Assembly (NCBI RefSeq): GCF_016834655.1
Contig: NZ_JAENHP010000031.1
Coordinates: 39,869 to 103,868 of the forward strand
Direction of reading: 5' to 3'
Origin: Paractinoplanes ovalisporus
Lineage (GTDB): Bacteria > Actinomycetota > Actinomycetes > Mycobacteriales > Micromonosporaceae
DNA length: 64,000 nt
Made by a program: the position numbers and the translations under genes. This document shows positions 50,329 through 58,575 of the stretch, piece by piece (positions within the stretch are counted from its first letter, which is position 1; the number at the start of each line of letters is the position of its first letter). The notes below the pieces were generated by a model. It saw only the letters and a list, made by a program, of their open reading frames with translations, did no database searches and was not told the origin of the DNA.

Positions 50329-51969
50329 ATGAGCGGCGTCTCGGTCACCCAGGGGGTTGCGGAACGCATCAAACAGATGCGGGCTGCACGTGGTTGGTCA
50401 GCGCAGAATCTCGCCGACGAGTGCGCACAGCTCGGAGTCCCCTCGCTTACCCGCGGCACGATCGCCAAGATCGAGTCCGGCGTCCGCAAGTCGGTCACCG
50501 CCGAGGAGCTCGACATTCTGGCCCGGGCACTCCGCACCGGCACTGACGAGTTGCTGCGCGGATCTGCGCCGCGCCCGACTCACGTCCGGCTGGCGCAGCT
50601 GATGTCCAGGCTGTTCTTCACCGAGGAATCCGCCCGATCGGTTCTCCTTCGGGCAGGGTTTCCTGCGCAGCTGCTGCCGGCGTTCGCCTCTCCGGAGAGC
50701 TTCTGGTCGGAGGCGGTGCGCCTGATGGAGATGGGCATCGGCCCCGGCGACGCCTTGACCGACCTGGTCGAGGACGCGGCCGCTACCTTCCGCGGCAACC
50801 GCGAGATCCAGGCTTTTCGCGCCGAGATGGCTGCTCCGGTCATCGAGGCCGGCCCGGCGCTTCGGCGAGGAACTGCTGATCAGCCGACGCACACCTTGAC
50901 GCTCACCGGTGTCGACATGCCTGACGAGTTTCTCGAAGTGGTGCGTGGTCAGTTCGGCGAGGAGGTCGATCTCCTCTACGTCAGCAGGCAACAGAGCTCG
51001 GTTTCGATTCCTGACCCGGGTGACAGGGTGGAGCAGGTAAGGCGCGAGATCGAGGAGTTGGTGCGCACATACGCGCCCGAGGCAGAACTGGCGGTGTACT
51101 ACGAGAAGTACCCCTTCCGGCCTTACCTTCTATCGCAACTGACTGTCTTCGGTCCCGACACCACGCCGTACCTGCTCCAGTCGGTGCCGGCCACGGCCAC
51201 GCCGCGTGATATCGCCGCGGCCATCGTCGCGGAGACTCGGCAGCTGAGTGACCGAACGGCCGTCGTCGTCGACAGCGAGGCCGAAGGCGGCGTCCAACGC
51301 CTGCGGCCAGACTCCACCCTGCACGACAACGACGTGCGCGATGATGCGAAGTTGCGGGTCTCGGCGGAGGCACGGGCAGGAGGATCGGCCGGGGCTCCGA
51401 GTTTGCAGGTCGCTCGGCGTGAGACGCGACTACGCGCGGTTCTTGCTCAGGTTCGCGCCTTCGCGGCTGACCGGACCGGCTTCGCCATCACTTTTCTGGA
51501 TCATCCAGAGGTCCCGACCCGAATCGTCGTCGAGTTTTCGGCCGCCGGCTTCGTGCCGCCCGATGACACCCCGCAGCCGCTGCCCGTTCACCACCACCGA
51601 GTCACGATCGACCTGCCACCCACGTTCCCTACGACGCCGCCGACCGTCATCTGGAACACGCCGGTCTTTCACCCGAACATCTGGCCGCCGGACCGTCCCG
51701 GCTTCCGGCCGATGACGGTCTGCGTACGGGAAATCTTCGACGACTACGACCCTGGGCTGGACTTCGGCGACCTGTGTGCGCTGCTCGTCGACCTGGCCGG
51801 CTACCGCTACCAGGACCAGGCGACGGCATGCGACCCGGCAGCCGAGCGGTGGGCGGCGAGTCCGGACGGCCAGGCGATGATTGCCGGCCTGGCCTCGCCG
51901 GGCGCGGTCACCCCCCGCGGTCGCGAGACGCCCAGGCGCGGGCCGTCAGCAGGCCGTTACGGCAGTTGA
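50329..51969 (+). CDS. HTH - EAD1 - ubiquitin-like - E2-like multidomain protein
   Basis: 546 residues. (1) XRE HTH, about 8-80 (ERIKQMRAARGWSAQNLADE, TRGTIAKIESG). (2) EAD1-like effector-associated helical domain, about 88-165 (LMSRLFFTEESARSVLLRAG, TFRGNREIQAF). (3) An unassigned alpha/beta region, about 185-275. (4) Ubiquitin-like beta-grasp, about 279-345 (YLLQSVPATATPRDIAAAIV, LRPDSTLHDNDVRDDAKLRV). (5) UBC/E2-like domain, about 350-500: FPTTPPTVIW, HPNI at 448-451 and a candidate catalytic Cys at 465 (TVCVREIF), then DPAAERWA. EADs link regulators to conflict effectors; bacterial E2-like domains belong to ubiquitin-like conjugation. No E1 or protease gene is adjacent. Domain calls 1 and 5 are strong, 2 and 4 good. 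Confidence 0.8.
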   Translation: MSGVSVTQGVAERIKQMRAARGWSAQNLADECAQLGVPSLTRGTIAKIESGVRKSVTAEELDILARALRTGTDELLRGSAPRPTHVRLAQLMSRLFFTEESARSVLLRAGFPAQLLPAFASPESFWSEAVRLMEMGIGPGDALTDLVEDAAATFRGNREIQAFRAEMAAPVIEAGPALRRGTADQPTHTLTLTGVDMPDEFLEVVRGQFGEEVDLLYVSRQQSSVSIPDPGDRVEQVRREIEELVRTYAPEAELAVYYEKYPFRPYLLSQLTVFGPDTTPYLLQSVPATATPRDIAAAIVAETRQLSDRTAVVVDSEAEGGVQRLRPDSTLHDNDVRDDAKLRVSAEARAGGSAGAPSLQVARRETRLRAVLAQVRAFAADRTGFAITFLDHPEVPTRIVVEFSAAGFVPPDDTPQPLPVHHHRVTIDLPPTFPTTPPTVIWNTPVFHPNIWPPDRPGFRPMTVCVREIFDDYDPGLDFGDLCALLVDLAGYRYQDQATACDPAAERWAASPDGQAMIAGLASPGAVTPRGRETPRRGPSAGRYGS

Positions 51970-52025
51970 GATCCCGCCGTCCCAGCTGGCAACGCGCGAG
52001 GGCCGGGACGACCCGGAACCGAAGA

Positions 52026-52694
52026 TCAGGACGCTGAGCGCAACGTCAGCTGCGTTCCGCCTATGAAGATGACGTCTCCGGGGCGTAGGTCGACCGTTGC
52101 CACCGGGTGGCCGTTGACTCTTGTGCCGTTGTGGGAACCCAGGTCGGTCAGGGTGATCCGGTCGGGGGTCACCTCGATGATCAGGTGGCGGCGGGACACC
52201 CCGGGGTCGCGCAACCGCACCCCCGACTGCCGGTCGCGCCCCAGCACCGTCAAGCCGGCCGGCAACGGCCACCTCTGGCCCTCCGCGCTCACCAGCGTGA
52301 CCACCGCCTCGTCGCCCGGGGTGACGGCTCGGACCAGGGGCGGCGGGTCGGGTTCGAGCAGCGCTGCCACCCGGAACGTCCCCGTGTCCAGGTCGTCCAG
52401 GGCGAACACCTCGACCGACACGTCCCCATAGACGATCCAGGCCTGGTCGGCGATCAGCTCGGCCTGGCGGACGGCCAGATCCTGCGCCAGCTGGGCCGCG
52501 TGCGGGGCCCAGCGGCGGTGGTCGTACTCGGACAGGCCGACCGTGTAGCGGTTCGGCACCAGCGTGCGGCCCTCGCCGAGCAGTGCCTTGTGTCGTTCGG
52601 CCTCGCGGCGCATGGCTTCGAGCACGCTTTCCGGGCGCACCACACTGTGGAGCTCGATGTCCTCGAGCCCCAAGCGTTCGGGTGCAGCGGTCAC
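52026..52694 (-). CDS. FhaA-like FHA domain protein
   Basis: 222 residues. The N-terminal ~125 residues match the FhaA N-terminal domain (DUF3662): SVLEAMRREAERHKALLGEGRTLVPNRYTVGLS, then AQLAQDLAVRQ and YGDVSVEVF. The FHA domain is at about 140-220: LTVLGRDRQSGVRLRDPGVSRRHLIIEV and LGSHNGTRVNG carry the phosphothreonine-binding Arg, Ser-Arg-Arg-His and Asn. FhaA proteins bind Ser/Thr-kinase-phosphorylated partners in cell-wall synthesis and division. This copy has almost no linker and is not in the usual pknAB-rodA-pbpA cluster, so it is probably an accessory paralogue. Confidence 0.85.
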   Translation of the reverse strand: MTAAPERLGLEDIELHSVVRPESVLEAMRREAERHKALLGEGRTLVPNRYTVGLSEYDHRRWAPHAAQLAQDLAVRQAELIADQAWIVYGDVSVEVFALDDLDTGTFRVAALLEPDPPPLVRAVTPGDEAVVTLVSAEGQRWPLPAGLTVLGRDRQSGVRLRDPGVSRRHLIIEVTPDRITLTDLGSHNGTRVNGHPVATVDLRPGDVIFIGGTQLTLRSAS

Positions 52695-52759
52695 GGCGTC
52701 ATCCAGACACGGTCGTACGTCACGGCAGGTGACGAGTATGCCAGCTAGCCCGGCCCGGA

Positions 52760-55267
52760 TCAGGAAACTGTCGCGCGGATGTCGCCCAGGCCGCGTGCCA
52801 CCAGGAATTCGCCGCCGTCGGCGAGTCGATCACCCCAGGAATGTGACTCCGCGTTCCAGCGTCGCCACATTCGGCGGTCGGTGCGGACGCTGACCCGGGC
52901 TGACTTGCCGGGTTCGACGTCGATGGCGGTCCAGCCCACCAGCCGTACGGGCTCGTCGTGTTCGACCGGGCGCAGGTAGACCTGCACGACTTCGCGGCTG
53001 GGGTGCCGCCCGACGTTGGTCACGGTGACGGTGATCGCGGGGGCGTCGCCGGTGATGAGGCGGACGTCGGAGTACTGCCACTCGCCGTACCCGAGCCCGT
53101 GACCCAGCCAGAACGCGGGTTCGGGCGCCTGCCCCGCGATGTGGCCGCGATAACCCACAAAAGTTCCTTCCCCGTACGGGAGTTGCCCGTCGACCGGCGT
53201 GACCGACCAGGCGGGGGAGGCGCCGTCGGCGGCCGGGAACGTGGTGACCAGACGGCCGGCCGGTTCGACGTCGCCGAGCAGGGCCGCGGCCACCGCGTGC
53301 CCACCTTCCTGCCCGGGCAGTCCGGCCCACAGCACGGCGTCGACGCGGTCGAGCCACGGCATCAGCACGGGGGTGGCGGCGTTGACGACCACCACCGTAC
53401 GGCGGGAAGCCCCGGCCACCGCCTCGACCAGCGCGTCCTGGGCGCCGGGCAGCCGCAACGTGTCCTTGTCGGCCGACTCGGTCTCCTGCTCCTCGGTCAA
53501 CCCGACCACCACGACCGCCACGTCGGCGCCGGCCGCCGCCCGGACGGCGTCGTCGATCACGTCGACCGACTCCCGCGAGGCGACATTCCCGATAAGCCCG
53601 AAAAGCCCCATGCCCTCGATCGTGACCGTGGCGTCGAGCCGGTGAGAGGCGGGCGAGGGGCTGGAGGACGGGGTGGGTGACAGAGCGAAGGTCCGGTACG
53701 GCGGTGTCAGCACTTCCTCACCCATGCCGCCACCCGACGTGCGTAGCGAGAAGGTGCTGCCGTCCGAGAGTGAGCCGCCGTGGGAGGGCGAGCCGCCGTG
53801 GGAGGGCGAGGTCCCGTGGGAGGGCGAACTGCCGTCGGTGGGCGAGCTGCCGTGGGAGAGCGAGGTGCCGTCGGAGACGGTCCAGTCGCCGACGCCCATG
53901 ACGCCCAGCTCGGCCGGTCCGTCGGTGTGCACGTCGGCGACCAGGCGAGCCGAGGCGACCGGCGCCGGAAGGTCGTCGTCCATGCCGATCATGGTCTTGG
54001 CCTGGGCGCAGAACCGCCGTTCGAGTTCGTTGCCGGCGGCGTCGAACAGGATCACGTCGATGCCGGGCCGGCCGTTCGAGGGTGCGGTCAGGAAGCCGCC
54101 GCGTGCCGGGACCGGACGGGTCCGCACGTTCACGCCGTCGATCACCGTCACGCGGTCGCCCAGCAGCGCGGTCAGGCCCTCGGCCACGCTCACCTGGTAG
54201 GGCGGGTTCAGCGCGGCCGACCCGCCGCCCATGTCGATCGTCTCGACCGCGTGCCGCCCGATCAGCGTGACGGTCGTCGAGCGGTCGAGGGGCAGCAGGT
54301 CGTGATCGTTCTTCAGCACGGTGATGCCGCGCGCGGCCAGGCGGGTCAACTGCTCCCGCCGTACGGGGGAATCGGGCTCGGGAATCTCGGCCGGCCACCG
54401 CCGTGCCTCGCCCAGGGCGCCCACCCGCTCGGCCAGGCGCAGGAGCCGGGTCACGTGGTCGTCGATCACCGCCTCGTCGACCTCGCCCGCCTCGACCGCG
54501 GCGACCAGCGCGTCACCCCACGGACCGTCCGGACCGGGCATCACCAGGTCGAGCCCGCCGTTCGCAGCCGGCGCGGCGCTCTTCGTGGCAAACCAGTCCG
54601 ACATGATCAGACCGGTGTAGCCCCAGCCGCCCTTGACGACCTCGTTGTTCACGTAGTTCTGCTCGGTCGCGGCCACGCCGTTGACGTCGTTGTAGGCCGC
54701 CATCATGGTCCACGCGCCGGCATCCTCGACGGCGATCTCGAACGGCAGCAGGTAGAGCTCGTGCAGCGTGCGCTCGTCGACCACCGAGTTCATCGAGTTG
54801 CGCTCGGTCTCGCTCTCGTTGGCGACCAGGTGTTTGAGGCAGGCCGCCACGCCGCTGTCCTGCATGCCGCGCACATAGGCGGCGGCGAGCCGGCCGGTGA
54901 GCAGCGGATCTTCCGAGTACGCCTCGAACAGCCGCCCGCCCAGCGGGGAGCGGTGCAGGTTGATGGTCGGTCCCAGCACCACGTGGATCTGCTGGGCCGC
55001 TGCCTCTTCGGCCAGGAGCTTTCCCACCTCGTACGCGGTCTGCTCGTCCCAGGTCGAGGCGAGCAGCGTCGCGTTGGGCAGGAGGGTGACCACCCGGCCC
55101 CCGGTGAATTTCAGCCCGCGTACGCCGGTCGGGCCGTCGGAGAACCGCATCTCGTGCAGCCCGATCGAGGGTTCCTCGGCCAGGGTGAACGCGCTGGCCC
55201 CGGTGAGCAGGCGTACCTTGGCCGCGAGGCCGAGCGACTTGACGAGGGCGGCGAGGTCGGTCGTCAT
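52760..55267 (-). CDS. GH3 beta-glucosidase
   Basis: 835 residues from ATG 55267. The GH3 N-domain has SDGPTGVRG, the substrate motif KHLVANESETERNSMNS, and the nucleophile in GLIMSDWFA (Asp). The C-domain and fibronectin III-like end follow (ADVAVVVVGLTEEQETESADKDTLRLPGAQ, LPYGEGTFVGYRGHI, FWLGHGLGYGEW, SREVVQVYLRP). No signal peptide is seen, so it is likely intracellular and acts on imported oligosaccharides. Between the two halves, where a PA14-type insert may sit, is a low-complexity run of SHGSSP/SHGTSP units encoded by a 15-bp repeat (about 53745-53880). Divergent from the LacI gene, which probably represses it. Confidence 0.92.
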   Translation of the reverse strand: MTTDLAALVKSLGLAAKVRLLTGASAFTLAEEPSIGLHEMRFSDGPTGVRGLKFTGGRVVTLLPNATLLASTWDEQTAYEVGKLLAEEAAAQQIHVVLGPTINLHRSPLGGRLFEAYSEDPLLTGRLAAAYVRGMQDSGVAACLKHLVANESETERNSMNSVVDERTLHELYLLPFEIAVEDAGAWTMMAAYNDVNGVAATEQNYVNNEVVKGGWGYTGLIMSDWFATKSAAPAANGGLDLVMPGPDGPWGDALVAAVEAGEVDEAVIDDHVTRLLRLAERVGALGEARRWPAEIPEPDSPVRREQLTRLAARGITVLKNDHDLLPLDRSTTVTLIGRHAVETIDMGGGSAALNPPYQVSVAEGLTALLGDRVTVIDGVNVRTRPVPARGGFLTAPSNGRPGIDVILFDAAGNELERRFCAQAKTMIGMDDDLPAPVASARLVADVHTDGPAELGVMGVGDWTVSDGTSLSHGSSPTDGSSPSHGTSPSHGGSPSHGGSLSDGSTFSLRTSGGGMGEEVLTPPYRTFALSPTPSSSPSPASHRLDATVTIEGMGLFGLIGNVASRESVDVIDDAVRAAAGADVAVVVVGLTEEQETESADKDTLRLPGAQDALVEAVAGASRRTVVVVNAATPVLMPWLDRVDAVLWAGLPGQEGGHAVAAALLGDVEPAGRLVTTFPAADGASPAWSVTPVDGQLPYGEGTFVGYRGHIAGQAPEPAFWLGHGLGYGEWQYSDVRLITGDAPAITVTVTNVGRHPSREVVQVYLRPVEHDEPVRLVGWTAIDVEPGKSARVSVRTDRRMWRRWNAESHSWGDRLADGGEFLVARGLGDIRATVS

Positions 55268-55292
55268 GTCTCCATCATTATCACGACCCGGG

Positions 55293-55307
55293 TTACACGT
55301 GTAAGTT
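55293..55307. promoter_or_regulatory. LacI-type operator TTACACGTGTAA with overlapping -10
   Basis: TTACACGTGTAA (55293-55304) is a perfect 12-bp palindrome with a central CG, as in LacI-family operators. It lies between the divergent glucosidase (start 55267) and regulator (55314). TAAGTT (55302-55307) overlaps its right arm and ends 6 nt before ATG 55314, suggesting a leaderless, autoregulated lacI-type gene. Confidence 0.75.
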
Positions 55308-55313
55308 TGGTGG

Positions 55314-56306
55314 ATGGCCGAACCCACCACCAAACGGGTCACCAGCGCCGACGTCGCCCGAGTGGCCGGAGTGTCCCGCGCGACGGTCAGCTACGTCCTC
55401 AACGACACGCCGCGGCAGACCATCTCGGCCGGCACCCGCACCCGCGTGCTCGACGCGGCCGCCCGCCTGGGCTATTCCCCGTCGGCGGCCGCGCGGACCC
55501 TGCGTACCGGCCGCTCCGACGTCGTGCTCTGCCTGCTGCCCGACTGGCCGATCGGCCCCGAGGTGGGCTCGATGCTGAGCCAGCTGTCGTCGGCGCTGAC
55601 CCGGCACGGCCTCACCCTCGTGGTGCACCCCGGCAACCGGCAGGAACGCCCGATGACCGAGTTGTGGAAGGCGATCACGCCGGCCGCCGTCATCGCGTAC
55701 ACCGAGTTCTCCGACGCCGAGATCGCCGCCATGCGCTCGGCCGGGGTCGCCGTGGTCGAGGCCGTCCCGCGCCGCCGGGGCCGCTCGTCCGCCGTGCCGC
55801 AGGAACTCGTCGGCCGGCGCCAGGCCGAGCACCTGATCCGCGCCGGGCACACCCACCTCGGTTACGCCTACCCCGACGACCAGCGTGTCCGGTTCTTCGC
55901 CGAGCCCCGCCTGGCCGGTGTCCGCGCCGCCTGCGTGGCCCAGCGGCTGCCCACGCCGGTCGGCCTGACGGTCCCGCTCGATCCGGCGGCCGCTTCCGAC
56001 GCCGTACGGAGGTGGCAGGCGGCCGGCGTCACGGCGGTCTGCGCGTACAACGACGAGGTGGCGCTGGCCGTGCTGGCCGGCGTCCGCGGCGCGGGGCTGT
56101 CGGTGCCGGCGGACCTGGCCGTGATCGGGGTCGACGACATCCCGACAGCCCGTCTCGCCGATCCGCCGTTGACCACCGTCACCACCGATCAGGCGGCCGT
56201 CGGGGCCCATCTGGCGGCCGCCGTCGTCGCCGTGATGAGCGGCCGGGCCGCCCCCGAGCTGCCCGCCCCCGACATCGTCCGGGTCGTGACCAGGGGATCC
56301 GCTTGA
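55314..56306 (+). CDS. LacI-family transcriptional regulator
   Basis: 330 residues. The N-terminal HTH is VTSADVARVAGVSRATVSYVLND with hinge ARTLRTGRSDVVLCLLPD. The periplasmic-binding-protein-like core has AVIAYTEFSDAEI, AGHTHLGYAYP, AVCAYNDEVALAVL and VIGVDDIPTARLADPPLTTV. The effector is probably a sugar released by the divergent GH3 enzyme. The 3' end is the template of a degenerate tandem duplication in the following intergenic DNA. Confidence 0.93.
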   Translation: MAEPTTKRVTSADVARVAGVSRATVSYVLNDTPRQTISAGTRTRVLDAAARLGYSPSAAARTLRTGRSDVVLCLLPDWPIGPEVGSMLSQLSSALTRHGLTLVVHPGNRQERPMTELWKAITPAAVIAYTEFSDAEIAAMRSAGVAVVEAVPRRRGRSSAVPQELVGRRQAEHLIRAGHTHLGYAYPDDQRVRFFAEPRLAGVRAACVAQRLPTPVGLTVPLDPAAASDAVRRWQAAGVTAVCAYNDEVALAVLAGVRGAGLSVPADLAVIGVDDIPTARLADPPLTTVTTDQAAVGAHLAAAVVAVMSGRAAPELPAPDIVRVVTRGSA

Positions 56307-56461
56307 TCGCCGGGCGTCGATGAAGGCGAGCGGCCGGGCCGCCCCCAGGCTGCCCGCCTCCGGGCAATTCGCTTGATCGCCGGGCGTCGATAACGACGAG
56401 TTGCGGGGCCACCCCCGAGCTGCCCGCCTCCGGGCAATTCCCTTGATCGCCGGGCGTCGAT
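56238..56461. repeat. Tandem duplications of the lacI-type gene's 3' end
   Basis: The segment from AGCGGCCGGGCCGCCCCC (56238) through the stop and GATCGCCGGGCGTCGAT (to 56321) is copied twice more, at 56329-56391 and 56399-56461, each lacking about 20 internal bases. Each copy keeps CTTGATCGCC, including the TGA. The copies have no open-frame meaning and lie in the 256-bp gap before 56563. Confidence 0.8.
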
Positions 56462-56562
56462 AAATCTGACAACAAACGCACAGGTAGGGCACAAGGGTGA
56501 CTCAGCCTGCGGGCGAATCGTGAAGGGTGTTCCGAACGGTTCGCACGTAGGGGGAGAGCGCC

Positions 56563-57033
56563 ATGCTCGTTCAGTTGAATCGCAACACCGGTCAGCGCGA
56601 CTTCACCGCCACCGCGACCGACCTGCCGATCAACCCGGCCAACCTGCCGACCAGCCGGGGCCCGCTGCCCGCGGTCGTCTGTTTCGGCCATCCGGGCCGC
56701 GTCGCCGGTCTGCCCCAGCACCTGCCGGCCGGTTGGTCGCTGCGCCGGGCCGACGACCTCGACGACGTACGCCCCGACGAGATCGTGCTGTTCGCCGGCG
56801 CCTCGGTCCGCGAGGTGGCCACGGCCCGCCGTGTGCTGCCGTCCCGCACGATGATCGTTGCGCTGGTCGACGAGGAGGCCCCGGCCGAGATGGTGGCCGG
56901 CGTCCTCACCGCGGGCGCCGACGCGTGCGTGCGCGGCGGCCAGCCCGCCATCCTGGCCGGTCACCTGGTCGCCTGCCGCCGCCGCGACCTGGCCGACCGC
57001 TGGTCCCGCCTGAACGTCCAGGGCCGGCGGTGA
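56563..57033 (+). CDS. Receiver-like (CheY-fold) protein, unknown function
   Basis: 156 residues, ATG after GGGGGAGAG. Residues ~37-150 look like a degenerate response-regulator receiver: PAVVCFGHPGRV as strand 1, GWSLRRADDLDDVRPDEIVLFAG where the phospho-Asp region would be, TMIVALVDEEAP at strand 4, and LTAGADACVRGGQP in place of the K/T switch. The acidic pocket of true receivers is not clear, so it may be a pseudo-receiver. No output domain. Its stop overlaps the next start (GTGA). Confidence 0.65.
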   Translation: MLVQLNRNTGQRDFTATATDLPINPANLPTSRGPLPAVVCFGHPGRVAGLPQHLPAGWSLRRADDLDDVRPDEIVLFAGASVREVATARRVLPSRTMIVALVDEEAPAEMVAGVLTAGADACVRGGQPAILAGHLVACRRRDLADRWSRLNVQGRR

Positions 57034-57260
57034 GAAGCTTCGCGACCGCCCTGTTCCGGGCGGTCGCGGCCGTGATCGGCGCCGTGGCCGACCGCCTGAC
57101 GCCGTGGGCCCCGAGCGGCGACCTGGCCGCCCAGCGCGCCTGGCTGCTGCGCCCCGGTGCCGAGCCGCTCATGCGGCCCGCCCTGTCCCGACGCGAACCG
57201 CGCCGGCGTCACCGTCACGGGGGGTACGGCAACGCCGGCGCGGGGTTGGTGCCGCACTGA
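57030..57260 (+). CDS. Small basic protein coupled to the receiver-like gene
   Basis: 76 residues from GTG 57030. An amphipathic or weakly hydrophobic helix (RSFATALFRAVAAVIGAVADRL) is followed by SGDLAAQRAWLLRPG and a very basic tail (SRREPRRRHRHGGYG). The GTGA overlap and good codon bias support translation. No family recognised. It may be a partner of the receiver-like protein. Confidence 0.55.
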   Translation: MRSFATALFRAVAAVIGAVADRLTPWAPSGDLAAQRAWLLRPGAEPLMRPALSRREPRRRHRHGGYGNAGAGLVPH

Positions 57261-57281
57261 CCTGGCTACGCCGATTCAGCG

Positions 57282-57456
57282 CGGTCGGAGTAGTGCTGAC
57301 TCGTCAGGCGGTCGGGGTGGCGCTGGCTCGTCAGGCAGTCGGGATGACGCTGAGCCGTCAGGCGGTCGAGTTGACGCTGAGCCGTCAGGCGGTCGAGATG
57401 GCGCTGACCCGTCAGGCGGTCGAGATGGCGCTGACCCGTCAGGCGCTCGGGGTGGC
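57282..57456. repeat. 27-bp tandem repeat overlapping the lipoprotein 3' end, six copies
   Basis: Read on the minus strand, the lipoprotein's final codons and stop (GCCACCCCGAGCGCCTGA), with the following CGGGTCAGC, form one 27-bp unit. It then repeats five more times toward 57282, each with a TGA at the same place. This is again an array that starts within a coding 3' end. Confidence 0.85.
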
Positions 57457-58011
57457 GCCGGCCGTCGGCTGCAGCACCTTGCAGGTCTCGATCGCCTTCT
57501 TGACCGTGGCGTCGCTGGTGTCCATGGTCGCCGGGTCGGTCACGCCGTTCTCCTTGAGGCAGTTCTGGTAGGCCGCGTTCTGCCCGTTGCCCCGGTTCCC
57601 GTTGCCCATGCCACCCGGACGCCCCGAAGGCCGCAGCGAGGAGCAGGCTTCCTGGGCTTTCTGCCAGGTCGCGTCGTCGACGTCATCGGGTTTGCCGAAC
57701 ATGCCACCGCCGCCCGGGAAGCCCCCTCCGCCCCGCGGCCCCGCACTGCCACTGGGCCGGGGCATCCCCGACGGCATTCCCGAGGGTCGTCCACCCTCAC
57801 GCGGCCCGCCCGACGGCATCGTGATCGTGACACCGTTCTCCTTGAGACAGTCGGTGTAGGCGGTGAACGCGCTGTTCTGCCCGCCCCCGTTCGCGCCGTC
57901 CCCGTCGCTGCTCGCGTCCCCCGATCCGCCCCCGCAGGCCGCGGTCAGAACAAGCGCGGCCGACGCCACAACCAGCCCCGCCGCGCGACGGTAAGCCTTC
58001 TCTCGAAACAC
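57439..58011 (-). CDS. Lipoprotein with duplicated CLKENGV motif
   Basis: 190 residues from GTG 58011. The signal peptide and lipobox are RRAAGLVVASAALVLTAAC (lipidated Cys about 24). A Gly/Ser linker follows, then two copies of a ~20-residue motif (FTAYTDCLKENGV and NAAYQNCLKENGVTD) separated by a Pro/Gly/Ser/Met-rich segment. A DDATWQKAQEACSSL helix follows copy 1 and KKAIETCKVL follows copy 2, so each may form a Cys-containing helical hairpin. Such proteins occur near MacA/MacB-type exporters in actinobacteria, which fits the adaptor genes at 59623 and 63446. Role unproven. Confidence 0.78.
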   Translation of the reverse strand: MFREKAYRRAAGLVVASAALVLTAACGGGSGDASSDGDGANGGGQNSAFTAYTDCLKENGVTITMPSGGPREGGRPSGMPSGMPRPSGSAGPRGGGGFPGGGGMFGKPDDVDDATWQKAQEACSSLRPSGRPGGMGNGNRGNGQNAAYQNCLKENGVTDPATMDTSDATVKKAIETCKVLQPTAGATPSA

Positions 58012-58177
58012 GATGCCTTCTTTCCACGGGCCCGGGCCGCAGACCCGCGAATGCCGGAGGGACCGGACGCGATGCCGGTTCGGATGACGCCCCACCCAAG
58101 CGCCCGCACCTCGCCCCCACATCGGCGTCGCCTCGGAGTTGCCTCAGAGCCCCTGTGCGCAGCCTGTGCCCGGGCCG

Positions 58178-58440
58178 CCCGACCTGTCCGGCCTACCCGA
58201 CCTGTCCGGCCCACCCGACCTGTCCGGCCTACCCGACCTGTCCGGGCCGCCCGACCTGTCCGGCCTACCCGACCTGTCCGGCCCACCCGACCTGTCCGGC
58301 CCACCCGACCTGTCCGGCCTACCCGACCTGTCCGGGCCGCCCGACCTGCCCGGCCCACCCAATCCGCCCGGCCCACCCAATCCGCCCGGCCCACCCGATC
58401 TGCCCGGCCCGCGTGACCTGCCCGGCCGCCCCCGCCCGGC
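58178..58440. repeat. 18-bp tandem repeat, about fourteen copies, in a 564-bp gene-free stretch
   Basis: CCCGACCTGTCCGGCCYA repeats with alternating endings (CTA, CAC, GCG) and drifts to CCCAATCCGCCCGGCCCA. Read in one frame it gives PDLSGP/PDLSGL hexapeptides, but there is no ribosome-binding site or conserved flanking protein, so I call it repeat DNA. The rest of 58012-58575 shows nothing else certain. Confidence 0.85.
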
Positions 58441-58575
58441 CACGCTCCGGCTCGGCCTGCTGCGCGCGCCCCGCTCCGGCCCGGCCCACGGTCGGGCATC
58501 GGACTGTCATGAGGTGCGCCGGCGAGCATCATGAGGAGGCCGCGGATCCCGCGACTCGTTTACGAGGGGGCCAGG

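Noticed and set aside
58139..58534. Collagen-like PDLSGP repeat protein
   Set aside because: No ribosome-binding site and no conserved flanks; the hexapeptide simply reflects the 18-bp repeat in GC-rich DNA.
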